Shown: positions 34,401 through 43,744, numbered from the stretch's first letter. The stretch: DNA of 64,000 bases from Achatina immaculata (GCA_009760885.1 CM019703.1:9087959-9151958); one strand, 5' to 3'. Notes: generated by a model from the sequence alone, not told the origin. Translations and numbers: made by a program.

Positions 34401-34732
34401 CATAGCTTGCATCTAGCTTTTGTATATAGAGTCCCCAGCAGTGTTTCTTGCTTACATCCACATAGACTTTCTTATCTTCTTCCAACTTGCTCTAATCCAG
34501 ATTAGTTGTTTATATTCCCTGGCCACTTTGCAGTCTTACTCACCATGACATCCACCACTTGGGGCACTCACTTAACACCGTACTTAAAACTCTTTCCATA
34601 TAAACAACAAAATTAATCCATCGATAAAACTATTTATCCGCAGGGAGTCCAGGTGAACAAGCTAAGCAGGAAGAAGCTCTGATAAACTCCGACTCACATG
34701 TGGCTCCAGAGAAGTCTGAAATTGAAGTTTAG
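21609..34732 (+). CDS. MFSD6: MFSD6-like major facilitator transporter (7 coding exons)
   Basis: A multi-pass membrane protein of the MFSD6 / 'MFS_1_like' branch of the major facilitator superfamily. The seven exons join to 1932 nt, 643 aa, with phases 1,1,2,0,1,1. Residues 1-45 are a Pro/Ser-rich cytosolic N-terminus. TM1 (YYFVFMAGVGDLLPFIAIYM) and TM2 are followed by the MFS motif-A-like GAFSDKYKKHK (about 93-103). After TM3 comes a large extracellular loop (about 127-302) with 12 cysteines and about seven N-glycosylation sequons, typical of MFSD6. The remaining helices follow from LDVTFFMLFFIFLMANIMFA. The family signatures LWGKQRMWGTFGFALFA, LAPPGMSATMQGLLGG-like and HFGFGKGLGSLITGFMFE are present; the last spans the exon 5/6 joint. 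The C-terminus is short and acidic. The substrate is not known from the sequence. No stop, frame shift or missing exon is seen, so the gene should be functional. Confidence 0.88.
21850..22170. repeat. minisatellite, 32-bp unit, ~9 copies (MFSD6 intron 1)
   Basis: AAGGAAAACAACTGTTGAAT + AAGAAGCATTTT repeats every 32 bp (21854, 21886, 21918 ...). The last copies are partly deleted. It starts about 75 nt after the exon 1 donor. Confidence 0.95.
22450..22700 (-). mobile_element. tRNA-derived SINE, copy 4 (perfect B box)
   Basis: The minus strand has GAGTGGTCTACTAATCTGGT then GGTTCAAGTCC, an exact RNA polymerase III B box (about 22669-22679). The body and (TTTACC)-type tail resemble copy 3, but the middle differs, so this is a second subfamily. 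Confidence 0.8.
22760..23389. mobile_element. piggyBac-like MITE, copy 2 (MFSD6 intron 1)
   Basis: Over its length this is the reverse complement of the element at 39539-40231 (shared blocks: GGTGTAACGTTTAGATT, AGGGATATGGACATG, CATATTAGACGACTG). The right end GGCACGGGAAGAG (23377-23389) is the intact terminal repeat, followed by TTCA in place of TTAA. The left end is decayed; its exact limit is uncertain. It ends 68 nt before exon 2. Confidence 0.8.
23458..23643 (+). CDS. MFSD6: MFSD6 coding exon 2
   Basis: Residues 56-117: the rest of TM1 (GVGDLLPFIAIYM), the loop LGLTPQETGTIYG, TM2, the motif-A-like GAFSDKYKKHK and the first half of TM3. Acceptor TTTTCAG, donor TCAG/GTTAGT. Confidence 0.9.
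23700..24075 (-). mobile_element. LINE fragment with RNase H-like domain
   Basis: The minus strand reads CLGHARVSGNNKADQQAARA (about 23990-24050), the C-terminal 'GHxGxxGNxxAD' motif of the RNase H domain of some LINE clades, followed by KLKGHMIMDKSIKQQLK. This distinguishes it from lineages A-G, which show no RNase H here. Confidence 0.7.
24165..24954. mobile_element. inverted-arm element (790 bp) with 14-bp TSD
   Basis: TAAATAGTTTCCTG is repeated at both sides (24151-24164 and 24955-24968). The left arm (about 24222-24305: TGTATAAACTAGGAAAAAAG, CAGCTTTATTACTTAATGA, GTTGTGACGTTTCGGCAT) is the inverted complement of the right arm (about 24870-24950: ATGCTGAAACGTCACAAC, TTAAGTAATAAAGCCG, CTAGATTATACATT). 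The centre has no coding frame that I recognise. Shorter relatives lie at 5290-5469 and 59276-59330. A 12-14-bp duplication with inverted arms is unlike a cut-and-paste transposon and fits a retroelement such as a Penelope-like one (inference). Confidence 0.8.
24941..25045. repeat. tandem array, 35-bp unit, ~3 copies
   Basis: CTAGATTATACATTTAAATA + GTTTCCTGTGCTGTG is tandemly repeated. The unit spans the junction between the inverted-arm element and its right target duplication, so the array arose after that insertion. Confidence 0.9.
25395..25690. repeat. minisatellite, ~30-bp unit, ~10 copies (MFSD6 intron 2)
   Basis: TATGACTTGGGTTCAGAAGG + TCAGTAGTTC and variants repeat with unit-length variation. 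Confidence 0.9.
25876..26095 (+). mobile_element. LINE family C, 3' fragment (MFSD6 intron 2)
   Basis: Encodes KWNTTGRRKRGRPRETLKRT, LLREAKLTGIKSFVEVERLA and NWRTTLRALCDV then stop, and ends ACGGCACGGGAAGGATATAA with ATAAGA repeats. The open frame is intact over this short piece, suggesting a fairly young insertion. Confidence 0.9.
26702..27560 (+). CDS. MFSD6: MFSD6 coding exon 3 (large Cys-rich loop)
   Basis: 859 nt, acceptor CTTGACAG, donor ATCAG/GTAAGA. It encodes the end of TM3, the ~175-residue extracellular loop with 12 Cys and sequons such as NST, NDT, NFS, NFT and NTT, then TM4-TM6 including LWGKQRMWGTFGFAL. The acceptor directly follows an (AT)n plus poly-T tract. Confidence 0.92.
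27905..28970. repeat. minisatellite, 33-bp unit, ~32 copies (MFSD6 intron 3)
   Basis: ATGTGCAAGCTATGGTTTGC + TAGCCCTAGTGAT repeats every 33 bp. The first ~9 copies carry CTGTGTAAGC and TTTACTAGT; later ones carry ATGTGCAAGC and TTTGCTAGC/TTTGCTAAC and are almost identical, so homogenisation is directional. Long open frames on both strands are by-products of 33 being divisible by 3. Confidence 0.95.
29150..29339 (+). CDS. MFSD6: MFSD6 coding exon 4
   Basis: Residues 404-467: CGQFVKNIWQLVSYLEVSAF, then the helix with MYFGMLLGGLETFLFWFLH and the start of the next, ending ...LINCIAE in phase 0. Acceptor GCTGTACAG, donor GAG/GTAAGA. Confidence 0.9.
29480..30015. repeat. ~530-bp polypyrimidine tract (MFSD6 intron 4)
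   Basis: Nearly pure C/T on the plus strand built from TCC, TTC and CTTCTTCCTCC blocks, with a recurring TATTTTCCTACTCCTTCTC motif, ending in (CCA)n. Such tracts can form triplex DNA; that is general knowledge and not shown here. Confidence 0.95.
30020..31010. other. MFSD6 intron 4, no exon; possible unassigned repeat
   Basis: Higher GC than typical intron (30040-30870) with no open frame of note. It looks like an old insertion but I could not match it inside the window. Confidence 0.35.
31020..31265 (-). mobile_element. LINE fragment related to family B (MFSD6 intron 4)
   Basis: The minus strand reads GHVMRKGKQEHPMTTGKSE, then GQGRPREDILDG, the C-terminal block as at 15333-15550, and ends near TGGACAGACTGCA. 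Confidence 0.75.
31400..31437. repeat. (TA)n microsatellite
   Basis: TG repeats running into uninterrupted TA repeats about 95 nt upstream of exon 5. Confidence 0.95.
31531..31795 (+). CDS. MFSD6: MFSD6 coding exon 5
   Basis: Residues 468-555: VPLLWVAGAIIKKIG, two further helices with EPLYGVCFAIMYAAASSYAS, then PPGMSATMQGLLGGLHFGF. Acceptor GGTATACAG, donor TTTG/GTGGGT. Confidence 0.9.
31900..32845. other. MFSD6 intron 5, no exon recognised
   Basis: Contains a C-run near 32210-32229 and an A-rich segment at 32400-32470 with short open frames. Nothing else is supported. Confidence 0.4.
32850..33290 (+). mobile_element. LINE family D, C-terminal region (MFSD6 intron 5)
   Basis: Relics of ECWKMRQTAACTLDAKPSLK-like text, ERRRWQWIGHIMRMTEESLP (about 33020-33080) and NKGLTWETDKKIAEDQQKWK then stop at about 33275. 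It ends about 70 nt before the exon 6 acceptor. Confidence 0.8.
33361..33537 (+). CDS. MFSD6: MFSD6 coding exon 6
   Basis: Encodes GKGLGSLITGFMFESLGPRW and the last membrane helix (YAITSFVLLLIYAGLNMFVF), then HHCPPGVRQPASI. Acceptor GCTACAG, donor ATTG/GTGAGA. Confidence 0.9.
33957..34085. repeat. tandem array, 44-bp unit, 3 copies (MFSD6 intron 6)
   Basis: TTTTGTCATGTGCTTGTTGT + CCTTGTTGGCTTATCTGTGTTTAA repeats three times with almost no difference. Confidence 0.95.
34140..34345. repeat. (CATC)n / (TGTC)n-rich simple repeat
   Basis: Degenerate tetranucleotide repeat of CATC, TGTC and CATT units in MFSD6 intron 6. Confidence 0.9.
34644..34732 (+). CDS. MFSD6: MFSD6 coding exon 7 (C-terminus)
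   Basis: 89 nt after the acceptor TATCCGCAG. It encodes GSPGEQAKQEEALINSDS... ending SEIEV and TAG at 34730-34732, a short cytosolic tail. Confidence 0.8.
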
Positions 34733-35590
34733 CATCTTCCATTTATATACAGAATTGTCAGAATGTTCATAGCAGTGCAATAATGCTCTCAGAGAGGCAC
34801 ATAAAAGCAATCACTCAAAGTTGTAAAGAAGTTTTGTTAGACTAGCCCTGGGAGCTATTTAGTTAAAGGTATTTCATGTGTAAAGATTATGCTGTATTAA
34901 CTTGCCATGTAAGAAGAGATCAAAATGTTTCATAATGGTGGTTCATTAGTAAGATATTATACATTAACACAACTTAAACCATATATCATTTGTTAAAAAA
35001 AAAACAATTTGTGGTTCTCCATGTAATGTTGTTTTGTCAACACAGTAAAGAAAGCAACAGTACCAAAGTCTTGATTCTCTCACAGTGCTTTAACAGTTTT
35101 GCTTCTTTTGATTGTCTTATTGGAGCAGTAGATGGAATTGCCCATGGAAAGGCAATTCTTGAGCGATATAAACACTGAGAATAATTTAGTTAATGTGAAA
35201 TACAGGGAAGTGGGAGTAGATTTATTTTGTAGCATCGTATATTTTCTAATGATTCATCTTTCATCTTTGTCAGATAGAAACAATTATCAAAGGAGAAGAC
35301 ATATAAGATAAAGGGAAACAGAAGTTGAGAACCTCCACATAACATTTTGTTGCAGAAAAAAGGCTGCTTTGCTCCCCCACCCCCATGTTTATTTTCCAAA
35401 GCTTTAGTACCGTCCATCCATCTATATATTTGGGCATTACCAATCCAGCGTGTGTCTGGTGGCATTATGTATGGCAGCAACAGGTTTTGTCCACTTCTTA
35501 TGGTCTCCAGCCAGTTTTTTGTACTGCACCCCCAGATGTATTGCACGGTCTGTCTATCTCAGCTTAGGAGTAATTCAAAGGAGTGACATA
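34733..35590 (+). other. MFSD6 3'UTR, end not determined
   Basis: Follows the MFSD6 stop. No canonical AATAAA occurs close to the stop; the first good candidates are near 36150 and 36949. The extent cannot be set from sequence. Confidence 0.45.
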
Positions 35591-36065
35591 TCAAAGTAAT
35601 AACATAACGAGGAAGTGAAATATTAGAGATGAATTTTGTTTAAAGGACAGAAGTATTGTAAAATGAAGGAGTGATATATTGAAGTAATAGTGTGACATAT
35701 GAGTGACATATCGAAGTAATAGTGTGACAAAGGAGTGAAATATCGAAGTAATAACATGACAGGGGAGTGACATATCAATGTAACAGCGTGACAAGAGAGT
35801 GACATATCAAAGTAATAATGTGACAAGGGAGTGACAATAAAGTAATAGCACGACAAGGGAGTGACATATCAAGTAATAAAATAACAAGAGAGTGACATAT
35901 TGAAGTAATAGCATGATAAAGGAGTGACATATCAAAGTAATAGCGTGACAAGAGGGTGACATATCAAATTAATATCATGACAAAAGAGTGACACATCGAA
36001 GTAATAGCATGACATGGGAATGACATATCGAAGTAATAACATGACAAGAGTGTGAAATATTGGAG
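35590..36065. repeat. minisatellite, ~32-bp unit, ~14 copies
   Basis: GGAGTGACATATCGAAGTAA + TAGCGTGACAAG with length and sequence variation. It would lie in the MFSD6 3' UTR if the transcript runs that far. Confidence 0.9.
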
Positions 36066-37640
36066 ATGAATTTTGTTTAAAGAGCAGAAATATTGGTCAT
36101 GGAGCATGGTATATCTTGTGTTAATCTACAAATTAGGTAGTTATAGACATAATAAAAATAAGCATATATATTACTCCTTCAGTATGATATTTATGTCACT
36201 CCTTTAATTCATACCCCCTCAGCTTCAGCAGTCTTTTAGCTGGCAGTTTTTGTCGAGTTTCTCTTTTCCTTTCCTCCCAGAGTTTATGAAGTGTCTTTGT
36301 CAGCAGTATTAGGTTTATTTCAGTGCGCATGACCAATCCATTTCCATTACCCATTTTGTTTCCTAAATTATACGCACTTTAGTGCAGTAACTCCATTTAT
36401 ATGTATTTATTGCTTATACAGGGCATATAAAATATACTTTAAAACTGGTTTTTTTTTAATATGAGACACATTTTTTTCAAAATGTTTTAGCAGTTGGTTG
36501 ATGATAAACGTTTGAAAATGTTATAGAGAAAAATATCATGATACCAGAAGAGGAGACATTTAAAAATAGAGAAATTAATTTCAACTTTTCAAATTCTGCT
36601 ACCAGCTTCAGTTACAAGGGACATAATTCAGCTGGAGTTTTTTTTTTTTTTAATACTAATTTTATCATTGATTTTTGTCATAATTGATCTTTGTCTCAGC
36701 TTGTTGACAGAGATATGTTTTTATTTTTTTCTTCCTTTTAATTGTTGTTGTTTGTTGACTGCACAATATTTTGTTTGTTGAAATGATTGCGTATGGATGG
36801 CTGTTTATTTTAAATGTTTTTTAAACCATTTTTGTAGTATTTTAAATGTTTTAAAACTTTGTTTATGTTATTTTAAATGTTTTTAGACCATTTTTATTTT
36901 AAATGTTTTAAAACCATTTTTATTTTTATCAGATACACTTGCCCCACCATAATAAATTTAGCCTGTGTGAGAATCATTATAAATTTTTGAAGATTGATTT
37001 TTTTTTTTGTGTGTGCCCTTTTTCCCTACAGAAAAACTATTTTTATACATGTTTTATAAAAGTAGGAGTCCAGATTTAAGACAATCAGTTTTGTTATAAA
37101 TTCACATGTATAGTTTTGGAAATGACACTTTTAAAAACACAAATTATTTGTAAATTAATTGCAGAGTTTTAGCATTTGCAGAAGGGTGTTAATCTGTACA
37201 TTTCAAGTGGTTTTCAAGATGGAGGATGTCAGATGAGAGATATCCTAGATCAATGGTTTCCAGCCGTTTTACATTCAAGGGCCTCTTTTTCCAACTATGT
37301 ATGAGGTGTGGACCACCTTTTATGTAATATCGTAATGTCATAAACCCGTACTTGTATATTTTATACAACAAATGGAGATGGCACTGAATACCGAATTGAT
37401 AACACAATTGTGGACCACCTGATAATATGGTATGGACGGTAAATGCCATTGATGGTGCTTGGAGATAAGGGCGACAGATTATTTGATGGCTATGTTGTAG
37501 ATGCCTTGAATTTTTCACAGTCAGATTTTAAAGACATATATAATAATAATATCAAAGCCATTAATTTGTGTTGTTGCCACTGTATGTACCACTTCTTTTT
37601 TGTTGTCATAATGATGCTTCCTAACAAAGACATGTAAGAA
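36066..37640. other. no gene recognised; T-rich
   Basis: T-rich on the plus strand; the motif TTTTAAATGTTTTAAAACC recurs at 36810-36930. A weak LINE-like relic on the minus strand at 36215-36350 (includes GNGNGLVMRTEIN) is too decayed to assign. Confidence 0.4.
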
Positions 37641-38335
37641 CAATGGCAGCACCATTAAAAACTGCTCATGTAATCTGAGAAATGGATAGATACCACCTAG
37701 ATGTACCGGGCGCCACTGAAATACGATGGTCAGAAGCAAGGAAAAGAACGGCAGGCAACCGTAAGTTAATAATACGTTCAGGCAGAGATGATGGGAAATA
37801 CCAAGAAGGAGTGGGTATAATTATGTCAAATGTAACAGCAAAGGGCCTTATAGAATGAGAACTAGTGAATAATCATATAATAAGACCACAATACAAAGAC
37901 ACCGAAGAGTGACAGTCATACAATGTTATGCACCCACAATGATGTAGATGAAATAAAAAATTATTTCTGTCACCAGCTACAATTCATGAATAAAGTCCTT
38001 AAACATGAAATCCTAATTGTCATGGGAGACTTCAAGATGAGTGAACAACAACCTGTCTCGTGGGTGATCAGAAAAAGGAGATGGACATATATCAGTCATG
38101 TGATGAGAAGAAACAGTCAGAGAATATAAAAAAAAACAGCTATCAAGTGGAACCAACAGGCCAAAGAAAAAAGGTCAACAATATGAACTCTGAAGAGGTC
38201 ATTGTTAAGAGAGGTCAAATTAGTAGGCATAAAATCCCTTGATGAGGTTGAAAAGCTCGCCAAAAACAGGAAAACTTGGCAAACTACCATGCGATCCATG
38301 TTGTGACATTTAACAGCAAGTAAGATATAAGAAGA
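37640..38335 (+). mobile_element. LINE family C, endonuclease joined to C-terminus
   Basis: The first part reads ATEIRWSEARKRTAGNRKL, KYQEGVGIIMSNVTAKGLIE, later NHIIRPQYKDTEE and HEILIVMGDFK, the apurinic-endonuclease domain of a LINE (GDFN-type motif at the end). Within a few codons it changes to EQQPVSWVIRKRRWTYI, the family's post-RT region, so the whole reverse transcriptase is missing. It ends with the family C 3' end. Confidence 0.85.
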
Positions 38336-38339
38336 GCAA

Positions 38340-39530
38340 CGACATCGTGGTTGAGATGTCAGCAATTGGACTATGTGAAATGACATTTTTGTCTGATTTA
38401 TGTCTTCTGTATATGAGGTTTTGTTTTAAATTTTCATTTTTTTTCTGGAATTTCAGCGTATTCTCTGAACTGTTTTAACCATATGAAACTGAGATTCATG
38501 TTTCAGTAGAGTCGTAAAGTCCCGAGATTTCTGGAAAATGGAGGATACGCTTTGCCCTTTCTGATCAATAAAAATGTACTAATCAGATTTGATATGTGTG
38601 TATGGCCCAAGCTGACTCGCTTTTTAGATCCTAAAGAGTCAAGGTTTCACTGCCATAGATTTCTGATAAATTTGTTAACTCTGCTTTTGTGGGAAGTTGA
38701 CACTAAAGGGTTAAAGGTGTTTGATGAAAGAAATATCGTCACATCAGACATTGAAGTGTCTGCTTTCAGTTACCATGATTATCTGATTTTGAGAGTAGAG
38801 TAGACAAGCTGCTGGAAACACCATGCAGTGTTATGGTTTTAAATAGAGAGTTTGAAAATTTGTATTTGAATTTATCAGGGTAAGTTTTAGAATTAGAATC
38901 TCGTGTTATATATTTACAGATAAAGAAATGCATATATATACATATATATATATATAGCTTAGTTTATAGAATTTGTAATTGATTATGTAAATGTATATTT
39001 GTATATATTTCTATAAGGACTTAACGTAAGAGGAGTTTACACTGCCAGAGTTATACAAAATGTGCCTTAGGTCAGAAATCTCCAGTGTTATTAATAGGAA
39101 GTTATCAGATGTATGTGACATGATTTGTATATCCCAGCAACAGCCAAGGAAGTATGGTTGTGCTTTCCCAGTGTGACTTCCCACAGCGCGTAGCATTTAT
39201 GAGTATGTTTTGCCATGTCTGAAGAGTGGCAGCTAGCAGGGAAATATGACACAAGCTGTTAATGTAGAAGTATTTTAAAAAGCAGACATGAAGAGTAGAG
39301 AAAGTAAAATGACAAGAGAAGTAGGTGCTAATAGAAAACTAGGCCAGAAGAGAGGAAAGGGAGAAAACTGCAAGAGGGAAGAAGTAAATTGTGCCTTTTT
39401 TTTTTTTTAATCTGATTTGTGAATTCTTTTTTTTTTCACACAGCATTCTTCCTTTCTAAAGTGTTAAACTTGTCCAGTAACTGAAAAGAAGTAGTAGATC
39501 AGGAGTTTTAACACCATTAATAAACTTAGT
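38340..39530. other. no gene recognised
   Basis: An 83-codon open frame at 38552-38803 is not matched to a family. (AT)n at about 38935-38956. A poly-T and A-rich run precedes the next MITE. Confidence 0.35.
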
Positions 39531-39538
39531 TCCTTTAA

Positions 39539-40231
39539 CTCTTCCCATGCCCAAGAAAAAAATGCGGACGTTCCCATTCGTGCCACACAAAAAGCGCGGG
39601 TCCTGATCTGTATAGTGGGTATAGTTGTAAAATGGAATGGAAAACAGTATTAACATTTACTTCCATGTACTTATTATGTTTCAAAGTATAACTAAATGTA
39701 TTAAAATTTCATAAATGCAGAGTTGTTTTAGAAAAAAGAAGTAATGTGGTGTTTTTAGACAATGATTGTGCCCAGCTCACCATCGGCTAGGTCTAGATAT
39801 GCACTACTTACCATCAGAGATGTCTAGATCTACTTGTCGATCTCATATTGTGATTCTGTGTTGCATTCTCGCTAAATTAATGTCTGAAATAACATACTAA
39901 CTATTTCTACAGTCGTCTAATATGTCTAAATCTACTTAGGATACATTCAAGAGCAGTGGGGTGGTCACAGGCCATGTCCATACCCCTATCTACATCGTCA
40001 GAAATTGAAAAATTTCGATGTTTCTCTTCCTTTTTCTCGCGCGGCATTGCTCGTAACTAAGGACTCTTCCCCCATTTTGAAAAGTGTCACAGAAAACGCG
40101 AATGAAATATGTACAATCTAAATGTTACACCGGTTGGTTTTATTGAAACAAATGAGTTGTCATTATAACGACTATGGCACGCAACTCAATAACCGGAAAT
40201 TCTCACTGTAGCGACTATGGCACGGGAAGAG
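39539..40231. mobile_element. piggyBac-like MITE, copy 1, TTAA target duplication
   Basis: 693 bp flanked by TTAA on both sides (39535-39538 and 40232-40235). The terminal inverted repeats are CTCTTCCCATGCCC and, inverted, CTCTTCCCGTGCCA, with further subterminal inverted copies of GTGCC. There is no transposase frame, so it is a non-autonomous element. A second copy is at 22760-23389. Confidence 0.88.
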
Positions 40232-40324
40232 TTAAGGGGGAAAAATAGACTGAGGGCCTTTAAGGGCAGTCTGTGGATTGTGGACCGTAAAGGATTATAA
40301 TAAAGAGAGCCTATAAATATAGAT

Positions 40325-40440
40325 TGAAGACTCTTCAGGGTAATAACAGACTGGAGGCCCTTAAGTGTAATAATTGGTTGGAAGCCTTTAAGGCTAATAA
40401 TAGATTGGAAGCCTTTCAGGGTAATAATTTGAAGGCTTTA
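40325..40440. repeat. tandem array, ~29-30-bp unit, ~4 copies
   Basis: GGTAATAATAGATTGGAAGC + CTTTAAGG and variants. Confidence 0.85.
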
Positions 40441-40654
40441 ATGATGACCTCACACCCACCAGCAGCAGAAAAGGCCATCTGTGTCTTCCATCACATTTTA
40501 CAACCTGTAGTCCTGGTAGTTGATATATATAATCTATCACTTGTGGATTTATATATAAATAAGCATTTACATATATTTATATATACATTATATATATATT
40601 TTTTTTAAATACAAATTTAATTCTTAAATTTATATAGCTATATATATATATATA

Positions 40655-40715
40655 TAAAGGCAAAGGAGATGCATTTGTGGAGAACCCTTGTGGAAGTTCC
40701 ATGTTCTATATATGT
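40655..40715 (+). mobile_element. LINE family A, 3'-end fragment (hairpin-less form)
   Basis: GATGCATTTGTGGAGAACCC then TTCCATGTTC followed by TATATATG. As at 15310, the 18-nt hairpin is absent and TA repeats follow. Confidence 0.7.
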
Positions 40716-40724
40716 ATTAGAAAG

Positions 40725-41325
40725 CAATTCAGAATATCTCTGATAGATGTAAGAGCATATAGAGTTGCAGATGTCAACAGTTACCACAACCTGTGTATAG
40801 GGAAAATAAGACTAAAACTGAAAAGCCAACACAGGAAATCAGTATCCAGAAAGATAAACAGTCGCAGCCTACAAGAAGAAAATGTTAACAGGAATTTCAG
40901 TCTCAAACTTGCCAATCATTTCACAGCACCCAGTGAGGTAGAGGAGATAGATATCGATGAATTATGGAACTTTTACCGCACAGCCATAATCACAGCAGCA
41001 ATTCAAGAACAACACAGAGATAAGGCAGATGAATGAACAACAACCTGTCTCATGGGTGATCAGAAAAAGGAGATGGACATATATTGGTCAGGTGATGAGA
41101 AGAAACAATCAGAGAATCCCAAAACAAGCTATCAAATGGAACACAGTAGGCCAAAGAAAAAGAGATTGACCACATTAAACTCTAAAGAGGACATTGTTAA
41201 GAGAGGCAAAATTAGTGGGCATAAAATTCTTTGATGAGGTTGAAAAACTTGCCTAAAACAGGAAAAATTGGTAAGCTACCATGCGAGCCCTATATGATAT
41301 TTAACGGCACAGGAAGGATGTAATA
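40725..41325 (+). mobile_element. LINE family C, endonuclease tail joined to C-terminus
   Basis: DVRAYRVADVNSYHNLCIGK, SQHRKSVSRKINSRSLQEEN and DELWNFYRTAIITAA are the end of the endonuclease and the linker. At about 41000 the text changes (with a frame shift) to FKNNTEIRQMNEQQPVSW, the post-RT region; the RT is missing. The end carries the family C 3' end at about 41305-41325. Confidence 0.85.
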
Positions 41326-41534
41326 TGATCTGCTGATATATATATTCATTCATTTAGAATGTCACTCCCCCCTCTAACCTTAAAACTAACCTGAGGGGGT
41401 CCCACTGGTCCCCTTGTTATAGTGAAATTAAATTTTAGCTTGATCTTTTTAAACAGTGGTGCTTTATGAAAGCAGAGTTCAGTGTAGCAAATATATTCAT
41501 CTACTTGTTTGTGTATGTAGTTTGCCAGATTGCA

Positions 41535-41660
41535 CTAGGTATGCCAAGTTTTAATGTAGTTTTGGCAGATTCCTCAGGGTATGCCAAGTTTTAATGTAGG
41601 TTTTGCCAAGTTTCAATGTAGTTTGCCAGATTCCTCAGGGTATGCCAAGTTTTAAAAATG
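41535..41660. repeat. tandem array, ~40-45-bp unit, ~3 copies
   Basis: GCCAGATTCCTCAGGGTATG and CCAAGTTTTAATGTAGTTTT alternate with deletions. Confidence 0.8.
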
Positions 41661-41664
41661 CATG

Positions 41665-43250
41665 TATTGTCCATTTATCTAACTGTAAACATTTAGATTT
41701 TTTTTTTTTACACTTCAGATAGAGAATATTTCTTTTGGTTTTTTAGCTTTCCTAAATATTCTTCCCAGTGGTTTTGTTGTAAGTGAACCTTCTGTGGGGC
41801 CTTAGAATTCAGTGACAGTTCATCCTGCGTAATCCATTTATGATGAAAGTATTTTTAGATAAAACAAATTATCTAAATCTTGTCTTTTCTCCTTTATCAT
41901 ATACTTGTCAGTGTTGAGAGGGCAGATAGACATCTTGATAAGGTTCAGTGGAAAGGAGATCTATTTCATTTTATTCAACAAATCTGTAAGCATTCATTTT
42001 TTTTTTCCCCCTCTCATATATGACATTTCAGTAAGAGTGTCTTGAGCAGCTTTACATGTAGTCCATCTCTTGTCAGATGCACTGTAGCATATCTTCTGTA
42101 ACACTGTCAGGCACATCAAAAATCCTTTCCTTCATTTCTTGGTTTTAGTAGTTTCTGCCATCTCTTCATGTTGGCACGCCCAAACAGCCACTTCCCTGCT
42201 CTTCTATGATGTTGTCCATTCATCATGATCATCATCATCATCCTCTTGCACTTTTGCTTCGAAGTTTTTCTCCTAAAGTATGGTTTTCAGTATATTCTTA
42301 TAACTTCTTCATCATCATCATCATCACTGTCTTTGTTATGAAAATTGGCAGTAATGACTGTCCAGTTTCCTCGTTCCCTTGAGTTGATGTTGTATTCAGC
42401 CGGGCTGCATCCTGTCCAGTTCTGTTTTGTTATCTTCCCATCTACATCTCCGTCCACCTCTCACTCTCTTTTTTTTTTTCCTACTATTCTTTCTAGTATT
42501 GTCCTCCAGTAATTTATTAAATCTTTTGATGTCGGCCAGATATGTGTGAAATTTCTTTTGTTCCCCCATAACATGTCCAGAAGACTTTATTTGGATTATT
42601 GTTATTAGTTTCTGGTTGTTCCATTACCTCTTTCTTTGACTTTTTTTTTTTTTTGATGTGCCTAAAAGACACCAAAGTTCCATTACATCATGACAATTTC
42701 AGTGACTGAAATTACATTTTATTTTTTGGCCCTCTTGTTATTTAATGGCAGATTAGTGTTGACATTTTATAGCAGTTCACAATTTTCAGCTTTAATTGCA
42801 AGTATTCCGAGGAGATACAGGTTTGGCTCATTCTGTTTAAAATGTATGTGGCCGTCACTTATCTGTTTAGTTCCTGTACAGTTTTTTTTTTTTTTAAATA
42901 GATATTGCGTCCCAAGACATTTGACATTGTATTGTTATAATTTGTCCAAGATGCATGAGATATGTATTTTCACCAGTATTTTACAATTTACTCTTATATG
43001 TACATAAGGTATTTTGATATGCCAATTTGGCTACTATGACATTTTTTTTTGCCTTTTTTTTCAATAATGTATCACTCAGATATATTTGTGTACATAGTGA
43101 TTTTGCTCAAGATTTTGCTGCTGTTGTGACTAGTATAGGACTGAGCAGGTGATGACAGTGGCGGTAGGTGATGGAAACAGCTGGCTGCCCAAAGAGAGGA
43201 TTTCTTTACTTCATTGGATGTTCGGACCCTCGTATAGTTCTGCTTTTCAG
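41665..43250. other. no gene recognised
   Basis: T-rich with (ATC)n near 42220-42330. The stretch 42150-42560 has the look of an antisense LINE (GTCCAGTTTCCTCGTTCCCT, TTATTAAATCTTTTGATGTC) but no frame long enough to prove it. Confidence 0.4.
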
Positions 43251-43259
43251 TTGTTTAGT

Positions 43260-43495
43260 TATGTTGCTCAAGATAGGCTCGCTGATGCATTGGCAAGCTT
43301 AGTTCATGATAGACTCGCTGATGCATTTGCAGGTTTAGTTCATGATAGACTCGCTGATGCATTTGCAAGCTTAGTTCATGATAGACTCGCTGATGCATTG
43401 GCAAGCTTAGTTCATGATAGACTCACTGATCCATTTGCAAGCTTAGTTCATGATAGATTCTCTGATGCATTTGCAAGCTTGGTTCATGACTGTTA
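43260..43495. repeat. minisatellite, 36-bp unit, ~6.5 copies
   Basis: ATGATAGACTCGCTGATGCA + TTTGCAAGCTTAGTTC. One frame reads DRLADAFASLVH repeatedly (12 codons per unit); there is no other sign of a gene. Confidence 0.95.
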
Positions 43496-43744
43496 TTTTA
43501 CTATCTCCTTCTGCATTCAACTTCAGATGTGCAGCTGTTTAAACAGGGAGATGGGTTGACCCCCATAAATCCTGTTGTTAGCAGGGGGACTTCCATCTGT
43601 GCTATTTTCCAGAGGCTTGGTTTGGGATCTTGGAGAGTTCAGTTTTGTTGGATGAGGTCTGGAGACCAATTTGGCATGTGCAGAATCGGGTTTGGTCTGC
43701 CTTCGGTTCATGTAGATGGCCCTGTTGTCTGAAATTCCCTAATC

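Noticed and set aside
38552..38803. 83-codon open frame downstream of MFSD6
   Set aside because: No recognisable domain, no splice support and it lies in AT-rich sequence where frames of this length occur by chance.
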